DNA from: Vibrio comitans
Lineage (GTDB): Bacteria > Pseudomonadota > Gammaproteobacteria > Enterobacterales > Vibrionaceae
Direction of reading: 5' to 3'
DNA length: 64,000 nucleotides
Assembly (NCBI GenBank): GCA_024346835.1
Contig: AP024867.1
Span: 1,178,001-1,242,000, forward strand
Shown: positions 47,435 to 57,100 of the stretch, piece by piece
Layout of the letters: the number at the start of each line of letters is the position of its first letter
Position numbering within the stretch: the first letter of the stretch is position 1
Made by a program: the position numbers and the translations under genes
The notes under the pieces: generated by a model
What the model saw: the letters and a program-made list of their open reading frames with translations, nothing else
Databases searched by the model: none
What the model was told of the DNA's origin: nothing

Positions 47435-47740
47435 CTATCGAGAAAGAGTACGGCTCTTGAGATCGTAGATCAGTTTTTCCGCACTTACTTCAAACTTAAG
47501 TTTAGCGTGAAGTTCAAATTGCTCTTTTTCTTCAATCTTGATTTCATGCTCAACCGCACTGTTCACTTGTTTTGCAAGCTCAAGGTACTTAGCAAATTCA
47601 GCTTCTACTGCTTCTTTCGTTGACGCAAAAAGCGATACTTCTGAAACTTCATCACCAACATTGATGACAAATCCCATCTCGCCTGCAACGCCACACGCTT
47701 CACACACTTCAGGTTCTTTTATTAGTTTTGACATAGCCAT
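47435..47740 (-). CDS. YfcZ/YiiS family (DUF406) protein
   Basis: This 101-residue cytoplasmic protein resembles E. coli YfcZ and YiiS: an N-terminal CEACG pair of cysteines, then SLFASTKEAVEAEFAKYLELAKQV, and a C-terminal FEVSAEKLIYDLKSR strand-helix. The E. coli proteins have no firmly established role. The start has an AGGAG site (TTTTAGGAGAATGGC). I prefer the first ATG of the MAMSK start. Confidence 0.75.
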   Translation of the reverse strand: MAMSKLIKEPEVCEACGVAGEMGFVINVGDEVSEVSLFASTKEAVEAEFAKYLELAKQVNSAVEHEIKIEEKEQFELHAKLKFEVSAEKLIYDLKSRTLSR

Positions 47741-47950
47741 TCTCCTAAAACGATTTGCTTCAGTTTACATAGCTATGTGAGCGACATCTACAAAAATTCA
47801 TAGACGTGTAACTATTAATTACAGGAATTGAAACTGGTTACTAAGTTATGTCATTAGATTGTCAGAATAAGGTTCCGTATATTGAATCTAGGTTACAACT
47901 ATATGAGTATTAACTTATTCAAGATAAGTCAATTCACAAAGGTCGGTGTA

Positions 47951-48412
47951 ATGCCAAAACGCAGTAGAGAAGATACAGAAATCACCATCAATAAGATCAT
48001 GGATGCAGTCGTTGAGCAATTATTGACCGTTGGTTATGACAAGATGTCATATACCACATTGAGTCATGCGACTGGTGTATCTCGCACAGGTATTAGCCAT
48101 CACTTTCCGAAGAAAACTGACTTTACAACCGCGTTAGATGGTCGAATTTACAAATTATTTTTAGAGCATTTGAATTTAGAGTCGGGCTTGCAAGGGTTTT
48201 CAAAAAGCTGGATGAGTTCTCTTGAAAAACCGCAGTTCTTGGCGATATTGCGCTTGATGTTCCATCATATTGTTACCTCTGATAGTGCGCAAGAGTTTGC
48301 GAAGCAGGGCATCGATAGACTGTTCGTTTTGCTAAAAGAATTGTATGGCGAAGATAGCGAGAAAGAACTTGAATGGTTATTTGGTCGCACCATTATTCAA
48401 TTAGCTAAATAA
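47951..48412 (+). CDS. TetR-family transcriptional regulator
   Basis: This 153-residue regulator has an N-terminal TetR helix-turn-helix: INKIMDAVVEQLLTVGYDKMSY, then TLSHATGVSRTGISHHFPKKTDF (residues about 33-58). The C-terminal ligand/dimer domain is short (about 95 residues compared with the usual 120-140). I start it at ATG 47951 because the family N-terminus MPKRSREDT begins there and AAGGT lies eight bases upstream; the frame is open to 47882. The ligand is unknown. It is divergent from the YfcZ-like gene and ends at a clear terminator. Confidence 0.8.
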   Translation: MPKRSREDTEITINKIMDAVVEQLLTVGYDKMSYTTLSHATGVSRTGISHHFPKKTDFTTALDGRIYKLFLEHLNLESGLQGFSKSWMSSLEKPQFLAILRLMFHHIVTSDSAQEFAKQGIDRLFVLLKELYGEDSEKELEWLFGRTIIQLAK

Positions 48413-48426
48413 TCTTGATTTAATTA

Positions 48427-48455
48427 AACGCTGAGCCATTTGCTCAGCGTTTTTG
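48427..48455 (+). terminator. Intrinsic terminator
   Basis: A perfect 10-bp stem AACGCTGAGC/GCTCAGCGTT with a 5-base loop and five Ts lies 14 bases after the TetR stop. Confidence 0.9.
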
Positions 48456-48573
48456 ATCGAGTGTTCCCAAGATTATCGTTATAACTACTAATGATGTCAT
48501 TGGCGAACAAGGGGCTAACAAGTCTCTCGATATTTTGTATAATGCGTCCAAATTGAACTATAGAGATTCCACC

Positions 48574-48852
48574 ATGGCACGCACTGCGCACGCACTACAC
48601 ATCTTGGTTAAACATAAAGACCAAGCTGAAGATATCATCAAACAGCTAAAGAAGGGCGCTAAGTTTCAAACCCTTGCGCGCAAATACTCTAATTGCCCAT
48701 CAGGCAAGAAAGGTGGTGATCTTGGTGAGTTTAAAAAAGGCCAGATGGTTCCTCAGTTTGATAAGATCTGTTTTAGTGGTGAAACCTTGGTGCCGCATCT
48801 AGTCAAAACTAAGTTTGGCTGGCACGTAGTGAAGGTTCTCTATAGAACTTAG
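48574..48852 (+). CDS. ppiC: Peptidyl-prolyl cis-trans isomerase C (parvulin)
   Basis: This 92-residue parvulin closely follows E. coli PpiC (93 residues): ALHILVKHKDQAEDIIKQL, FQTLARKYSNCPSGKKGGDL, GEFKKGQMVPQFDKICFS, and a final FGWHVVKVLY. It catalyses prolyl bond isomerisation in the cytoplasm. The start is ATG 48574, at the conserved MARTAHALHI. The loop after FSGE differs from the E. coli FSCPVLEPTGP segment. A terminator hairpin follows. Confidence 0.92.
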   Translation: MARTAHALHILVKHKDQAEDIIKQLKKGAKFQTLARKYSNCPSGKKGGDLGEFKKGQMVPQFDKICFSGETLVPHLVKTKFGWHVVKVLYRT

Positions 48853-48870
48853 CGTTAAATATTTCTTTTT

Positions 48871-48904
48871 AAACGGCAGGGCATTGGCTCTGCCGTTTTT
48901 GTTT
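48871..48904 (+). terminator. Intrinsic terminator
   Basis: A 9-bp stem AAACGGCAG/CTGCCGTTT with a 10-base loop is followed by TTTTGTTTTT. Confidence 0.85.
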
Positions 48905-49158
48905 TTCAAGTGTGCGAATCTTCTCATAGCCTAAAGGTTGAACATTTAATCCAGCCTCGATTACATGTGTAGAAGTGTGCTTTGGGATAAAGGAATCAAA
49001 GAATCCAAATTTAGGTAGGGAAAGTTACTTCAGAAATGAATATAAATATTCAAAACTTTGCTTCTATGTATGCTCCGTAAATTCAGGTAAAGAGAGTAAC
49101 TTTTTGAACTCCGATTGTTATGATTATCATCTAATGCAGAATCGTAACAAGGATGTTT
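48905..49158. promoter_or_regulatory. DUF1566 gene upstream region
   Basis: Apart from the Fur-like site at 49113-49131, I see no gene or other recognisable element here. Short frames in this stretch lack ribosome sites. Confidence 0.4.
49113..49131. promoter_or_regulatory. Fur-box-like site
   Basis: GATTGTTATGATTATCATC matches 13 of 19 positions of the Fur consensus (GATAATGATAATCATTATC) and contains the palindromic core ATGATTATCAT. It lies 28 bases before the DUF1566 start, where a repressor would block transcription. Confidence 0.4.
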
Positions 49159-50298
49159 ATGTCTTATCTCCTGCGAAATATCGCGATATCTACAGTGTGC
49201 TGCTCTATGGTGATGACAGTTGCCAGCGCATCCAGCACTCACAACTACCCTGTAGTATCCATAGAGCACGGCCAATATAAAGATAACAACAACGACACCA
49301 TTACCGATGAGGTCACAGGGTTAATGTGGCAGAAAGGTTATCAGGTGATGAGTTATGATGAAGCCGTTCAATATGCAAAATCTGCAGAACTCGGCGGATA
49401 TAATGATTGGCGTCTACCGAACATCAAAGAGTTGTATTCATTGATCTTATTTACCGGCGTCGATGCTAGTAATAGAGATATGTACACCGTTCCTGAGGGC
49501 TCTAAACCTTTTATTGATACAGGTACCTTCGATTTTGCATACGGTACAAATGGCAAGCGCGTTATTGATTCTCAATACCTTTCTACGTCTATTTACTCAG
49601 GCAAAGTGATGGGTAAAGACAAGGCAGTATTTGGTGTAAATTTCGCAGATGGTCGCATCAAAGGTTATCCGTTAGTCCAACCTCGTACCAAACAAGACAA
49701 TCAATTTACCGTTCGCTTGGTTCGTGGAAATTCGGACTACAGTAACAATCACTTTATAGATAACAACAATGGCACAGTGAGTGATGCAGCTACGCAGTTA
49801 ATGTGGTCTAAACAAGATAGTCAAACAGCGATGGACTGGTCTGATTCTAAAGACTGGATAGCTACACTTAATAAAGAGGAATACCTAGGCTACAACGACT
49901 GGCGCTTACCTGATATTAAAGAGCTGCAAACTATCGTTGATTATAGTCGTTCACCTCAAGCCACTGACTCGGCTGCTATCGATTCTGTATTTTCAATATC
50001 GGCTATCAAAGACGAACAGGGCAACGAAAACTACCCTGCATTTTGGAGCTCAACCACCCATCAAAAAGTGGGTCGTAACTCTCAATCACAAGCCGCTTAT
50101 TTTTGCTTTGGTGAATGCCTTGGTTATATGAAGAAACCAGGGTCTAGCGAGCGAAGATTACTCGATGTCCATGGCGCGGGTGCTCAAAGGGCTGAGCCTA
50201 AGGCAGGCGATGCTAAGGATTACCCAAATGGTTTCGGCCCACAAGGGGACGTAATCCGCATTAAAAATTATGTGAGAGCGGTTCGTGATATGCCATAA
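49159..50298 (+). CDS. Secreted protein with two DUF1566 domains
   Basis: This 379-residue protein has a signal peptide (hydrophobic residues 8-20, cleavage near ASA-SS at about 24). Two tandem DUF1566 units follow, each with 'D-x-N-N-x-T-(I/V)-x-D-x-x-T-x-LMW' and 'GYNDWRLP(N/D)IKEL'. DUF1566 is a C-type-lectin-like fold found in bacterial surface proteins, with no defined activity. I use ATG 49159, with AAGG six bases upstream; ATG 49153 in the same frame adds two residues. It is a single gene behind a Fur-like site, so iron-responsive expression is possible. Confidence 0.75.
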   Translation: MSYLLRNIAISTVCCSMVMTVASASSTHNYPVVSIEHGQYKDNNNDTITDEVTGLMWQKGYQVMSYDEAVQYAKSAELGGYNDWRLPNIKELYSLILFTGVDASNRDMYTVPEGSKPFIDTGTFDFAYGTNGKRVIDSQYLSTSIYSGKVMGKDKAVFGVNFADGRIKGYPLVQPRTKQDNQFTVRLVRGNSDYSNNHFIDNNNGTVSDAATQLMWSKQDSQTAMDWSDSKDWIATLNKEEYLGYNDWRLPDIKELQTIVDYSRSPQATDSAAIDSVFSISAIKDEQGNENYPAFWSSTTHQKVGRNSQSQAAYFCFGECLGYMKKPGSSERRLLDVHGAGAQRAEPKAGDAKDYPNGFGPQGDVIRIKNYVRAVRDMP

Positions 50299-50656
50299 CG
50301 CTGTTAATAAGTTCGTGTTCAGCGGAGCGTCGCAGCTGACTATGACCTAACAGAATTGTTGCAACATGATTTAAGCGACATTTAAGATAAATTAGCCAGT
50401 ATCTTGAGTGAAATAGAACTTAAGTTTTGCCCAGCTTGTTGTTTTTGTTGATGATAAAAAACGTCGAATAGATGCTGTTTAGAGCCATCGTCGGCTATAA
50501 TCACAAGAGTCGGTCGTTTTATATTCAAGTCTCTGGCTCTAAGGAATACTTAGTGTGAGCAATAACTCTTTAGGAGCTTGCTTTATCTTTATTTAATTGA
50601 CTTTGACTGGGTTAATGGTTTAAATCTGCGTTTGTAGTGGGCCTTGTATATTAGCA
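50299..50656. promoter_or_regulatory. Upstream region of copper operon
   Basis: This 358-bp stretch has no gene. A consensus -10 TATAAT at 50496-50501 (preceded by TCGGC) could serve the copper operon, leaving a leader of about 150 bases. I see no convincing CueR or CusR operator. Confidence 0.4.
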
Positions 50657-51049
50657 ATGAAGATTACTAGTAAGTTGAGAACATCGATAACTCTTCTTCT
50701 AGCACTGATATTTACGTTATCAGTGCAGCTTGCTAGTGCTACCTCGTTTTCAAAAGCGCACCCTATGGAAGATACTCGCATGGAACATCATTCTATGATG
50801 ACAGATTGTGATTCCTCTGGTGGTTCGCCCCTCAAGGCCTCCGACACAGTCCACAAGTCGGTTGACTGCTTTGGACAAGAACATTGTGGGTATACCTGTT
50901 GCCAGTCTGCAGGGGGGAACCCGCTATCTTTTAGTGGCTCTGAGGCGCGAGAAGCGACTCACTCTGCTAGCCTATCTCCATTCAATACTTATCAAAATGA
51001 GCCTCAAAGAGGAGTATCCAACTCCCTCTACAGGCCACCGATCTCTTAA
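50657..51049 (+). CDS. Secreted Cys/Met/His-rich protein at head of copper operon
   Basis: I do not recognise a family for this 130-residue protein. It has a signal peptide (hydrophobic residues 11-24, cleavage near ASA-TS). The mature part carries potential metal ligands: MEHHSMMTDC, CFGQEHCGYTCC and five cysteines in all (C51, C71, C77, C81, C82). The C-terminus ends in SLYRPPIS. Small proteins of this layout often head copper-resistance operons and may bind copper in the periplasm or aid regulation (CopL-like). It lies 89 bases upstream of the cusC-like gene on the same strand. Confidence 0.65.
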   Translation: MKITSKLRTSITLLLALIFTLSVQLASATSFSKAHPMEDTRMEHHSMMTDCDSSGGSPLKASDTVHKSVDCFGQEHCGYTCCQSAGGNPLSFSGSEAREATHSASLSPFNTYQNEPQRGVSNSLYRPPIS

Positions 51050-51138
51050 TTTCATTATCTAACACGGTATCGCATTTGAGTATGCGGTTCTTTTAATGCG
51101 TGTGCATTTAATCACGCGTTGCAGTTAATGGAATTCTC

Positions 51139-52491
51139 ATGTTTATCAAACATTCTATAGCGGGCTCTCTGTTGGGTGCCTTGCTAATCAGTACTTCGGT
51201 AAGTGCAAGCAGTGAGCTAAATAGGCTTATTGAGCAAGCATTGGACGCCGATAAAAACCGGATGCAATTCAGCGCTCAGTCTCGAGCAATGCAAGAGCAG
51301 GGTATTGCTAGTTCAAGCTTAATGGATCCCAAGCTTAAGTTTGGGGTCGGCGGATTGCCCGTGGATAGCTTCCGCTTTGACGAAGACCCGATGACCAATA
51401 TCTCCGTCGGGTTAATGCAACAGTTTGAGCGAGGCGCTAGTCAGTCACTCAAACAAAAAAAATCCAATCAACAAGCGGAAGGCGCTCAATTTCAAATAAG
51501 GGCAAGAGAGCTAGAGGTTGCAAAGGCGATGACAACCTTGTGGTTAGAGTTGGGTTATCTGCAATTTATGCAGGAGAATCTCAAAGAAAATCATCAACTC
51601 CAAGCTCAACTGCTGCGCTACATGGAGAGTAATTACTCTCTAGGTAACATTGATACACAAGATTTGTTAGATGCTGAGCTTTCTTTGAGCAAGCTCGATG
51701 ACAAACTCCAAGCAAACACTCAGAACCAACAGCGCATTCAATACCAGTTATCTGAGTGGCTAGGTGATGAGTGGCTACAGCAACAGCATCAATTACAGGC
51801 TGCAAACAACCTAAATTGGCCAAATGTCGATAGTAAGTTGTCGGGCTCTACTGGGGTTAAACATTACCCGCTGTTGCAAGGGCACCCTATGGTGCAGCTG
51901 TCAGAAACCCAAATTAAAACCAGCCAGATTGAGGTAGATATCAGCGAGGAAGCGTATGCGCCTCAGTTTGGTGTCGAAGTGATGTACGCTTATCGTCAGG
52001 CTGACAATATGCGTGGTGAACCAGCTTCAGACTTGTTGAGCGCTTATGTCACAGTGGATATCCCTTTATTTACTGGTAATCGACAAGACCGAGTGAGCAA
52101 TGCCGCTCAACATAAGCTTGGCGCTTCAAGGCTTCAAAAAGACCTTTTGCTTCAACAATTAAATGCCAAGCTCAATACCTTAATCGTCGAAAAAGATAAC
52201 TTTGAACAGCGAATCGAGCGCTATGAAGGTGCCTTATTGCCTCGCTCCAAAGAGCGAGTAGATGCTGTTAATCGAGGTTATGACAACAATACTTTGGCGT
52301 TTGAACAGGTGATCAAAGCGCAAGCTGAGGATTTATCGTTGCACTTAGAATATGAACGCCTTATCACCGACCTCAATCTTACAATCTCCGACATCGCTTA
52401 CTTGATAAATGGCTACGGTTATCAGGTCAGTGCTCCAACGTATTCAACAGCTCAGTCTCACGGGGCAAATTCTCAGGAGTCCAAAAAATGA
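51139..52491 (+). CDS. CusC-like outer-membrane efflux channel (TolC family)
   Basis: This 450-residue protein has a signal peptide (cleavage near VSA-SS at 22-24) and two coiled-coil-rich OEP repeats, for example LEVAKAMTTLWLELGYLQFM and AQAEDLSLHLEYERL. The N-terminal motif MDPKLKFGVGGLPVDSF is typical of heavy-metal OMFs next to CusBA. Unlike E. coli CusC it lacks a lipobox cysteine. It would form the outer-membrane exit duct of a copper/silver RND pump. The stop overlaps the next start (ATGA), giving translational coupling to the adaptor gene. Confidence 0.85.
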   Translation: MFIKHSIAGSLLGALLISTSVSASSELNRLIEQALDADKNRMQFSAQSRAMQEQGIASSSLMDPKLKFGVGGLPVDSFRFDEDPMTNISVGLMQQFERGASQSLKQKKSNQQAEGAQFQIRARELEVAKAMTTLWLELGYLQFMQENLKENHQLQAQLLRYMESNYSLGNIDTQDLLDAELSLSKLDDKLQANTQNQQRIQYQLSEWLGDEWLQQQHQLQAANNLNWPNVDSKLSGSTGVKHYPLLQGHPMVQLSETQIKTSQIEVDISEEAYAPQFGVEVMYAYRQADNMRGEPASDLLSAYVTVDIPLFTGNRQDRVSNAAQHKLGASRLQKDLLLQQLNAKLNTLIVEKDNFEQRIERYEGALLPRSKERVDAVNRGYDNNTLAFEQVIKAQAEDLSLHLEYERLITDLNLTISDIAYLINGYGYQVSAPTYSTAQSHGANSQESKK

Positions 52492-54185
52492 ATAAGCCAA
52501 CTTTAGCTATTTTATCTCTGATCATCGGTGGGGTGATTGGAGGCATTGTGGGCCCTTATGTTACTCACCTGTCTCATGACAAGGATATGGGTGAAGCAAG
52601 CTCTAGTAACGAGCCTCTATATTGGGTAGCGCCTATGGACCCAAATTATCAAAGGGATAAACCAGGGAAATCCCCAATGGGCATGGACTTAGTTCCTGTA
52701 TATGCCGAGGACTTATCTGGTGAGAAAGACAAGCCTGGTACCGTGAAGATCGACCCAGCGGTAGAAAACAATTTAGGTGTAAAAACCACACTGGTGGTGA
52801 AACAAAAATTGAGTCCGCAATTAGATACAGTCGGGTATGTGGGCTTTGATGAAAGTCAGCTATGGCAAACTAATGTCAGAGTCAATGGGTGGGTTCAGCG
52901 CCTTAACGTTAATGTGGTTGGCCAGCGTGTCAAAAAGGGTGAAGTCCTGTTCACTCTCTACTCACCAGACCTTGTGAAAGCGCAAGAGGAGCTACTGAAC
53001 GCTTACAGAACTAATCGTAAGGGCTTGATTAAGGGCGCTACTGAGAGATTACGTACTTTGGGTATGGACTCAGCTCAAATTAACTACGTGAGAAAGCGTG
53101 GTGTAGCGGTGCAAAATATGGCAATTAAAGCGCCATCAGATGGTGTTGTTGCCAGCCTAAACATTCGCGAAGGCAGCTATGTGACACCTGCGACCACAGC
53201 CATTTCAGCAGGACCTTTGGATAAAGTTTGGGTAGATGCTGAAGTATTTGAGAGAGAATCGCACTGGCTAAAGCAAGGCACACCAACACATATGACTTTG
53301 GACGCATTGCCAGGAGAAAACTGGCTGGGTGAACTTGATTATATCTACCCCATTCTCGATGCAAGCTCGAGAACCTTGAGAGTGAGATTGGTGTTTGATA
53401 ATCCAGATCTACGACTGAAGCCGAATATGTTTGCTAATTTAACGATCCAACCTACCAGTGACGACGAAGCCTTGGTGATCCCGCGTTCATCGGTCATTCG
53501 CTCTGGCGGTATGGCTCGAGTGGTACTTGCTGAAGGTAATGGGAAATATCGTTCAGGACGTATTGAGTTAGGGCGTGAAGATACGGATAGCATAGAGGTC
53601 CTTCAGGGTTTAGAAGAGGGAGATAAGATTGTTACCTCCGCTCACTTTATGCTGGATTCTGAGTCGAGTATCAACGCAGACTTCTCTCGAATTAATGGTG
53701 TTGAAGCTCCGAAACCAAGCGTATGGACCAAAGGTGAAATCACCGATGTGATGCTAGATCATGGGATGTTGACCATCAACCATGAACCTGTGCCAGAGTG
53801 GGATTGGCCGAGTATGAACATGAACTTTAACCTTTCTGACGAGGCTGAAGTTGCCCCAATGCAGGTAGGGCAGAGCATTGAGTTTGAGATGCGAAAAGGC
53901 GCTGGTGGTCAGTACGAGATAGTGGATTATAATCTCGGTGAAGTGGCCGCTGTATCTGAGGTATGGATGCGCGGAGAGATCACTATGCTGATGGCTGATT
54001 TTGGGATGATCACCCTCGAACATAAAGCATCGGAGGCGCTTGCTTGGGAAGCTGGTGAAATGAACTTTACCGCAGGTGAGTCAGTCGATTTAAATGGCTA
54101 TAGCGAAGGACAAGAAGTCGAGTTTTTAGTTCAGCAACAGGGTAATGATTACCTTCTTCTTCAATTGAAAATGAAGGAGGACTAG
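52488..54185 (+). CDS. cusB: CusB-like membrane-fusion adaptor with two CusF-like domains
   Basis: This 565-residue adaptor has an N-terminal membrane anchor (residues 7-22). A heavy-metal-binding YHS-like motif follows (YWVAPMDPNYQRDKPGKSPM, about 45-64), then the MFP barrel-sandwich and beta-barrel core. Two CusF-like OB domains are fused at the C-terminus. The first (about 410-480) keeps the copper ligands of CusF: the His of NHEPVP, then W and two Met in WPSMNM. The second (about 490-565) keeps His and Trp but has only one Met (WEAGEM), so it may be weak or structural. The protein delivers Cu(I)/Ag(I) to the CusA-like pump. It overlaps the upstream gene by four bases, and the downstream gene starts two bases after its stop. 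Confidence 0.9.
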   Translation: MNKPTLAILSLIIGGVIGGIVGPYVTHLSHDKDMGEASSSNEPLYWVAPMDPNYQRDKPGKSPMGMDLVPVYAEDLSGEKDKPGTVKIDPAVENNLGVKTTLVVKQKLSPQLDTVGYVGFDESQLWQTNVRVNGWVQRLNVNVVGQRVKKGEVLFTLYSPDLVKAQEELLNAYRTNRKGLIKGATERLRTLGMDSAQINYVRKRGVAVQNMAIKAPSDGVVASLNIREGSYVTPATTAISAGPLDKVWVDAEVFERESHWLKQGTPTHMTLDALPGENWLGELDYIYPILDASSRTLRVRLVFDNPDLRLKPNMFANLTIQPTSDDEALVIPRSSVIRSGGMARVVLAEGNGKYRSGRIELGREDTDSIEVLQGLEEGDKIVTSAHFMLDSESSINADFSRINGVEAPKPSVWTKGEITDVMLDHGMLTINHEPVPEWDWPSMNMNFNLSDEAEVAPMQVGQSIEFEMRKGAGGQYEIVDYNLGEVAAVSEVWMRGEITMLMADFGMITLEHKASEALAWEAGEMNFTAGESVDLNGYSEGQEVEFLVQQQGNDYLLLQLKMKED

Positions 54186-54187
54186 CA

Positions 54188-57100
54188 GTGATCAACGCAA
54201 TTATACGATGGTCGATTCATAACCGATTTCTGGTTCTAGTATTGACTGTATTTCTCACTCTAGGTGGTTTATACAGTATTAAAAATACGCCTGTGGATGC
54301 CATTCCTGATCTATCTGATGTCCAAGTCATCATAAAAACCAGTTATCCAGGGCAAGCACCGCAAGTTGTTGAAGATCAGGTCACTTATCCTTTGACTACA
54401 GCGATGTTAGCAGTGCCCGGTGCAGAAACCGTTCGAGGTTATTCTTTTTTCGGTGACTCCTACGTCTATATCATCTTCAACGATGATACTGATATGTACT
54501 GGGCAAGATCCCGCGTACTGGAATATTTGAGCCAAGTCGCCCCTAATTTGCCAGTGAATGCTAAGCCGACTTTGGGGCCTGATGCCACTGGGGTAGGTTG
54601 GATTTACTCTTATGTATTACAGGATAAAACAGGGCAACACGATCTTGCTGAGCTAAGGACTCTTCAAGATTGGTTTTTGAAGTTTGAGTTGCAAACCGTT
54701 GAGGGTGTATCTGAAATTGCCACGGTAGGTGGGATGGTGAAGCAGTATCAAATCCAAATTGATCCTGCAAAACTTCGCGCTTATGACCTTACCTTGCAGC
54801 AGGTTAATCAGGCTATATCAGCGGGGAACCAAGAAACTGGTGCGTCTGTGGTTGAGGTTGCTGAAGCTGAGCACATGGTTCGAACAACCGGCTACCTTTC
54901 TAGCATAGAAGATATTGCTTCTCTGCCCCTAAAGGTGAACGCACAAGGCACTCCCTTGCTTCTTGGTGACATAGCCGAGATCAATTTAGGACCTCAAATG
55001 CGACGAGGTATTTCCGAGTTTAATGGGGAAGGCGAGGCCGTTGGTGGCGTGGTCGTGATGCGCTTTGGCGAAAACGCCAGTGAGGTGATAGAGCGTGTAA
55101 AAGAAAAATTGGAGGAGCTAAAACACAGCCTACCAGACGGAGTAGAGATAGTTCCAACCTATGATCGCTCCACCCTGATTGATACCGCCGTTGAAAATTT
55201 GTGGCAAAAGTTGCTTGAAGAGTTTTTGGTAGTGGCAATAGTGTGTGCCATGTTCTTATTCCATATTCGCTCTTCTCTAGTTATTGCTCTTAGCCTACCT
55301 GTGGGAATATTAAGTGCATTTATAGTCATGTATTGGCAGGGAATTAACGCCAATATCATGTCTTTAGGTGGAATTGCCATAGCGATAGGTGCCATGGTAG
55401 ATGGCGCCATTGTGATGATTGAAAACGTGCATAAACACGTAGAGAGAACGTCTTTAACCGATGAAAACCGCTGGCAAGTGATAGGTAAGGCTGCGGAAGA
55501 GGTAGGTGCGCCACTGTTCTTCTCTCTGATGATCATCACTTTAAGTTTTGTACCGGTTTTTGCTCTCGAAGGCCAAGAGGGCAAGATGTTTTCCCCTTTG
55601 GCTTTCACTAAGACTTACGCGATGGCAGCAGCCGCTGGCCTTGCAATCACTCTTGTACCGGTTTTGATGGGCTACTTTGTGCGAGGAAATATACTTCCAG
55701 AGCATAAGAACCCAGTAAACCGAGGTTTGATAGGTTTGTATAAACCGCTCCTCAACCTCAGTCTCAATTATCCAAAGAGCACCATACTGGTAGCCATAGC
55801 TTTGATGGGATCCGCGTATTACCCATTAACCAAGGTGGGCAGTGAATTTATACCGCCTCTGGATGAGGGGGATCTTATGTATATGCCAACCACTTATCCG
55901 GGTATTTCTATTGGTAAAGCACGAGAACTTCTACAACAAACCAACAAGCTCATTCGAACTGTTCCAGAGGTAGAGTCAGTATGGGGCAAGGTAGGGCGTG
56001 CGGAAACCGCTACCGACCCCGCACCTTTGACCATGATAGAGACGACGATCCAACTAAAACCTCGTTCTGAATGGCGTGAGGGTGTAACTACCGAATCTTT
56101 GCGCAAGGAGTTTGATGATTTAGTGAAATTCCCAGGACTGACCAACGCTTGGGTGATGCCAATCAAAACGCGTATCGACATGCTAGCAACGGGTATCAAA
56201 ACACCGATAGGTATCAAGGTGGCAGGTGCTGATTTGTCAGTGATAGAGCAAATTGGTGCGGATATCGAACGTATATTGTCCGAAGTGCCGGGAACGGCAT
56301 CGGCCTATGCAGAGCGAGTAGCAGGTGGTCGGTATGTCACCATAGATATCAATAGGCCCAAAGCTGCGCGATATGGGCTCAATATACAGCAAGTACAACA
56401 GGTCATTTCAACTGCAATTGGGGGAATGAATGTAGGTGAAACCGTAGAAGGGCTAGAGCGATATCCGATAAACGTACGTTATCCACAAAAGTATCGTGAT
56501 TCAGTTGAGAACTTAAAGGTTTTGCCACTTGTCACTCCAAATGGTGCGCGTATTGCTCTTGGTGATGTTGCAGATATTCGATATGAAGATGGTCCTCCAA
56601 TGATCAAAACAGAGAACGCCAGACCTAACGGTTGGATCTTTGTGGATATTGAGGGGCGAGATTTAGGTTCTTATGTAGCCGATGCGCAGCAAGCGGTACG
56701 CGAACAACTTGAACTACCAGCAGGCTATTCACTGGCATGGTCAGGGCAGTACGAGTATATGGAAAGAGCAAAAGAGCGACTGATGGTGGTAGTGCCTATC
56801 ACGATTGCCATCATCATGCTACTGCTCTATTTCAGTTTCAAGCGTATCACTGAGGTATTGGTGATCATGGCTACTTTGCCACTGGCTATGGTTGGTGGCA
56901 TTTGGCTTTTGTACGCACTCGGTTTCAACTTCTCTATCGCTGTTGGTGTCGGGTTTATTGCACTTGCTGGTGTCGCGGTTGAGATTGGAGTGATTATGTT
57001 GGTGTACCTCAATCAAGCGTGGCATCACACTAAGCTAGATGCACAGGAAAGCGATCGTTCGCTTTGTTTGAAGGACCTTTCCAACTCCATTCGAGAAGGG

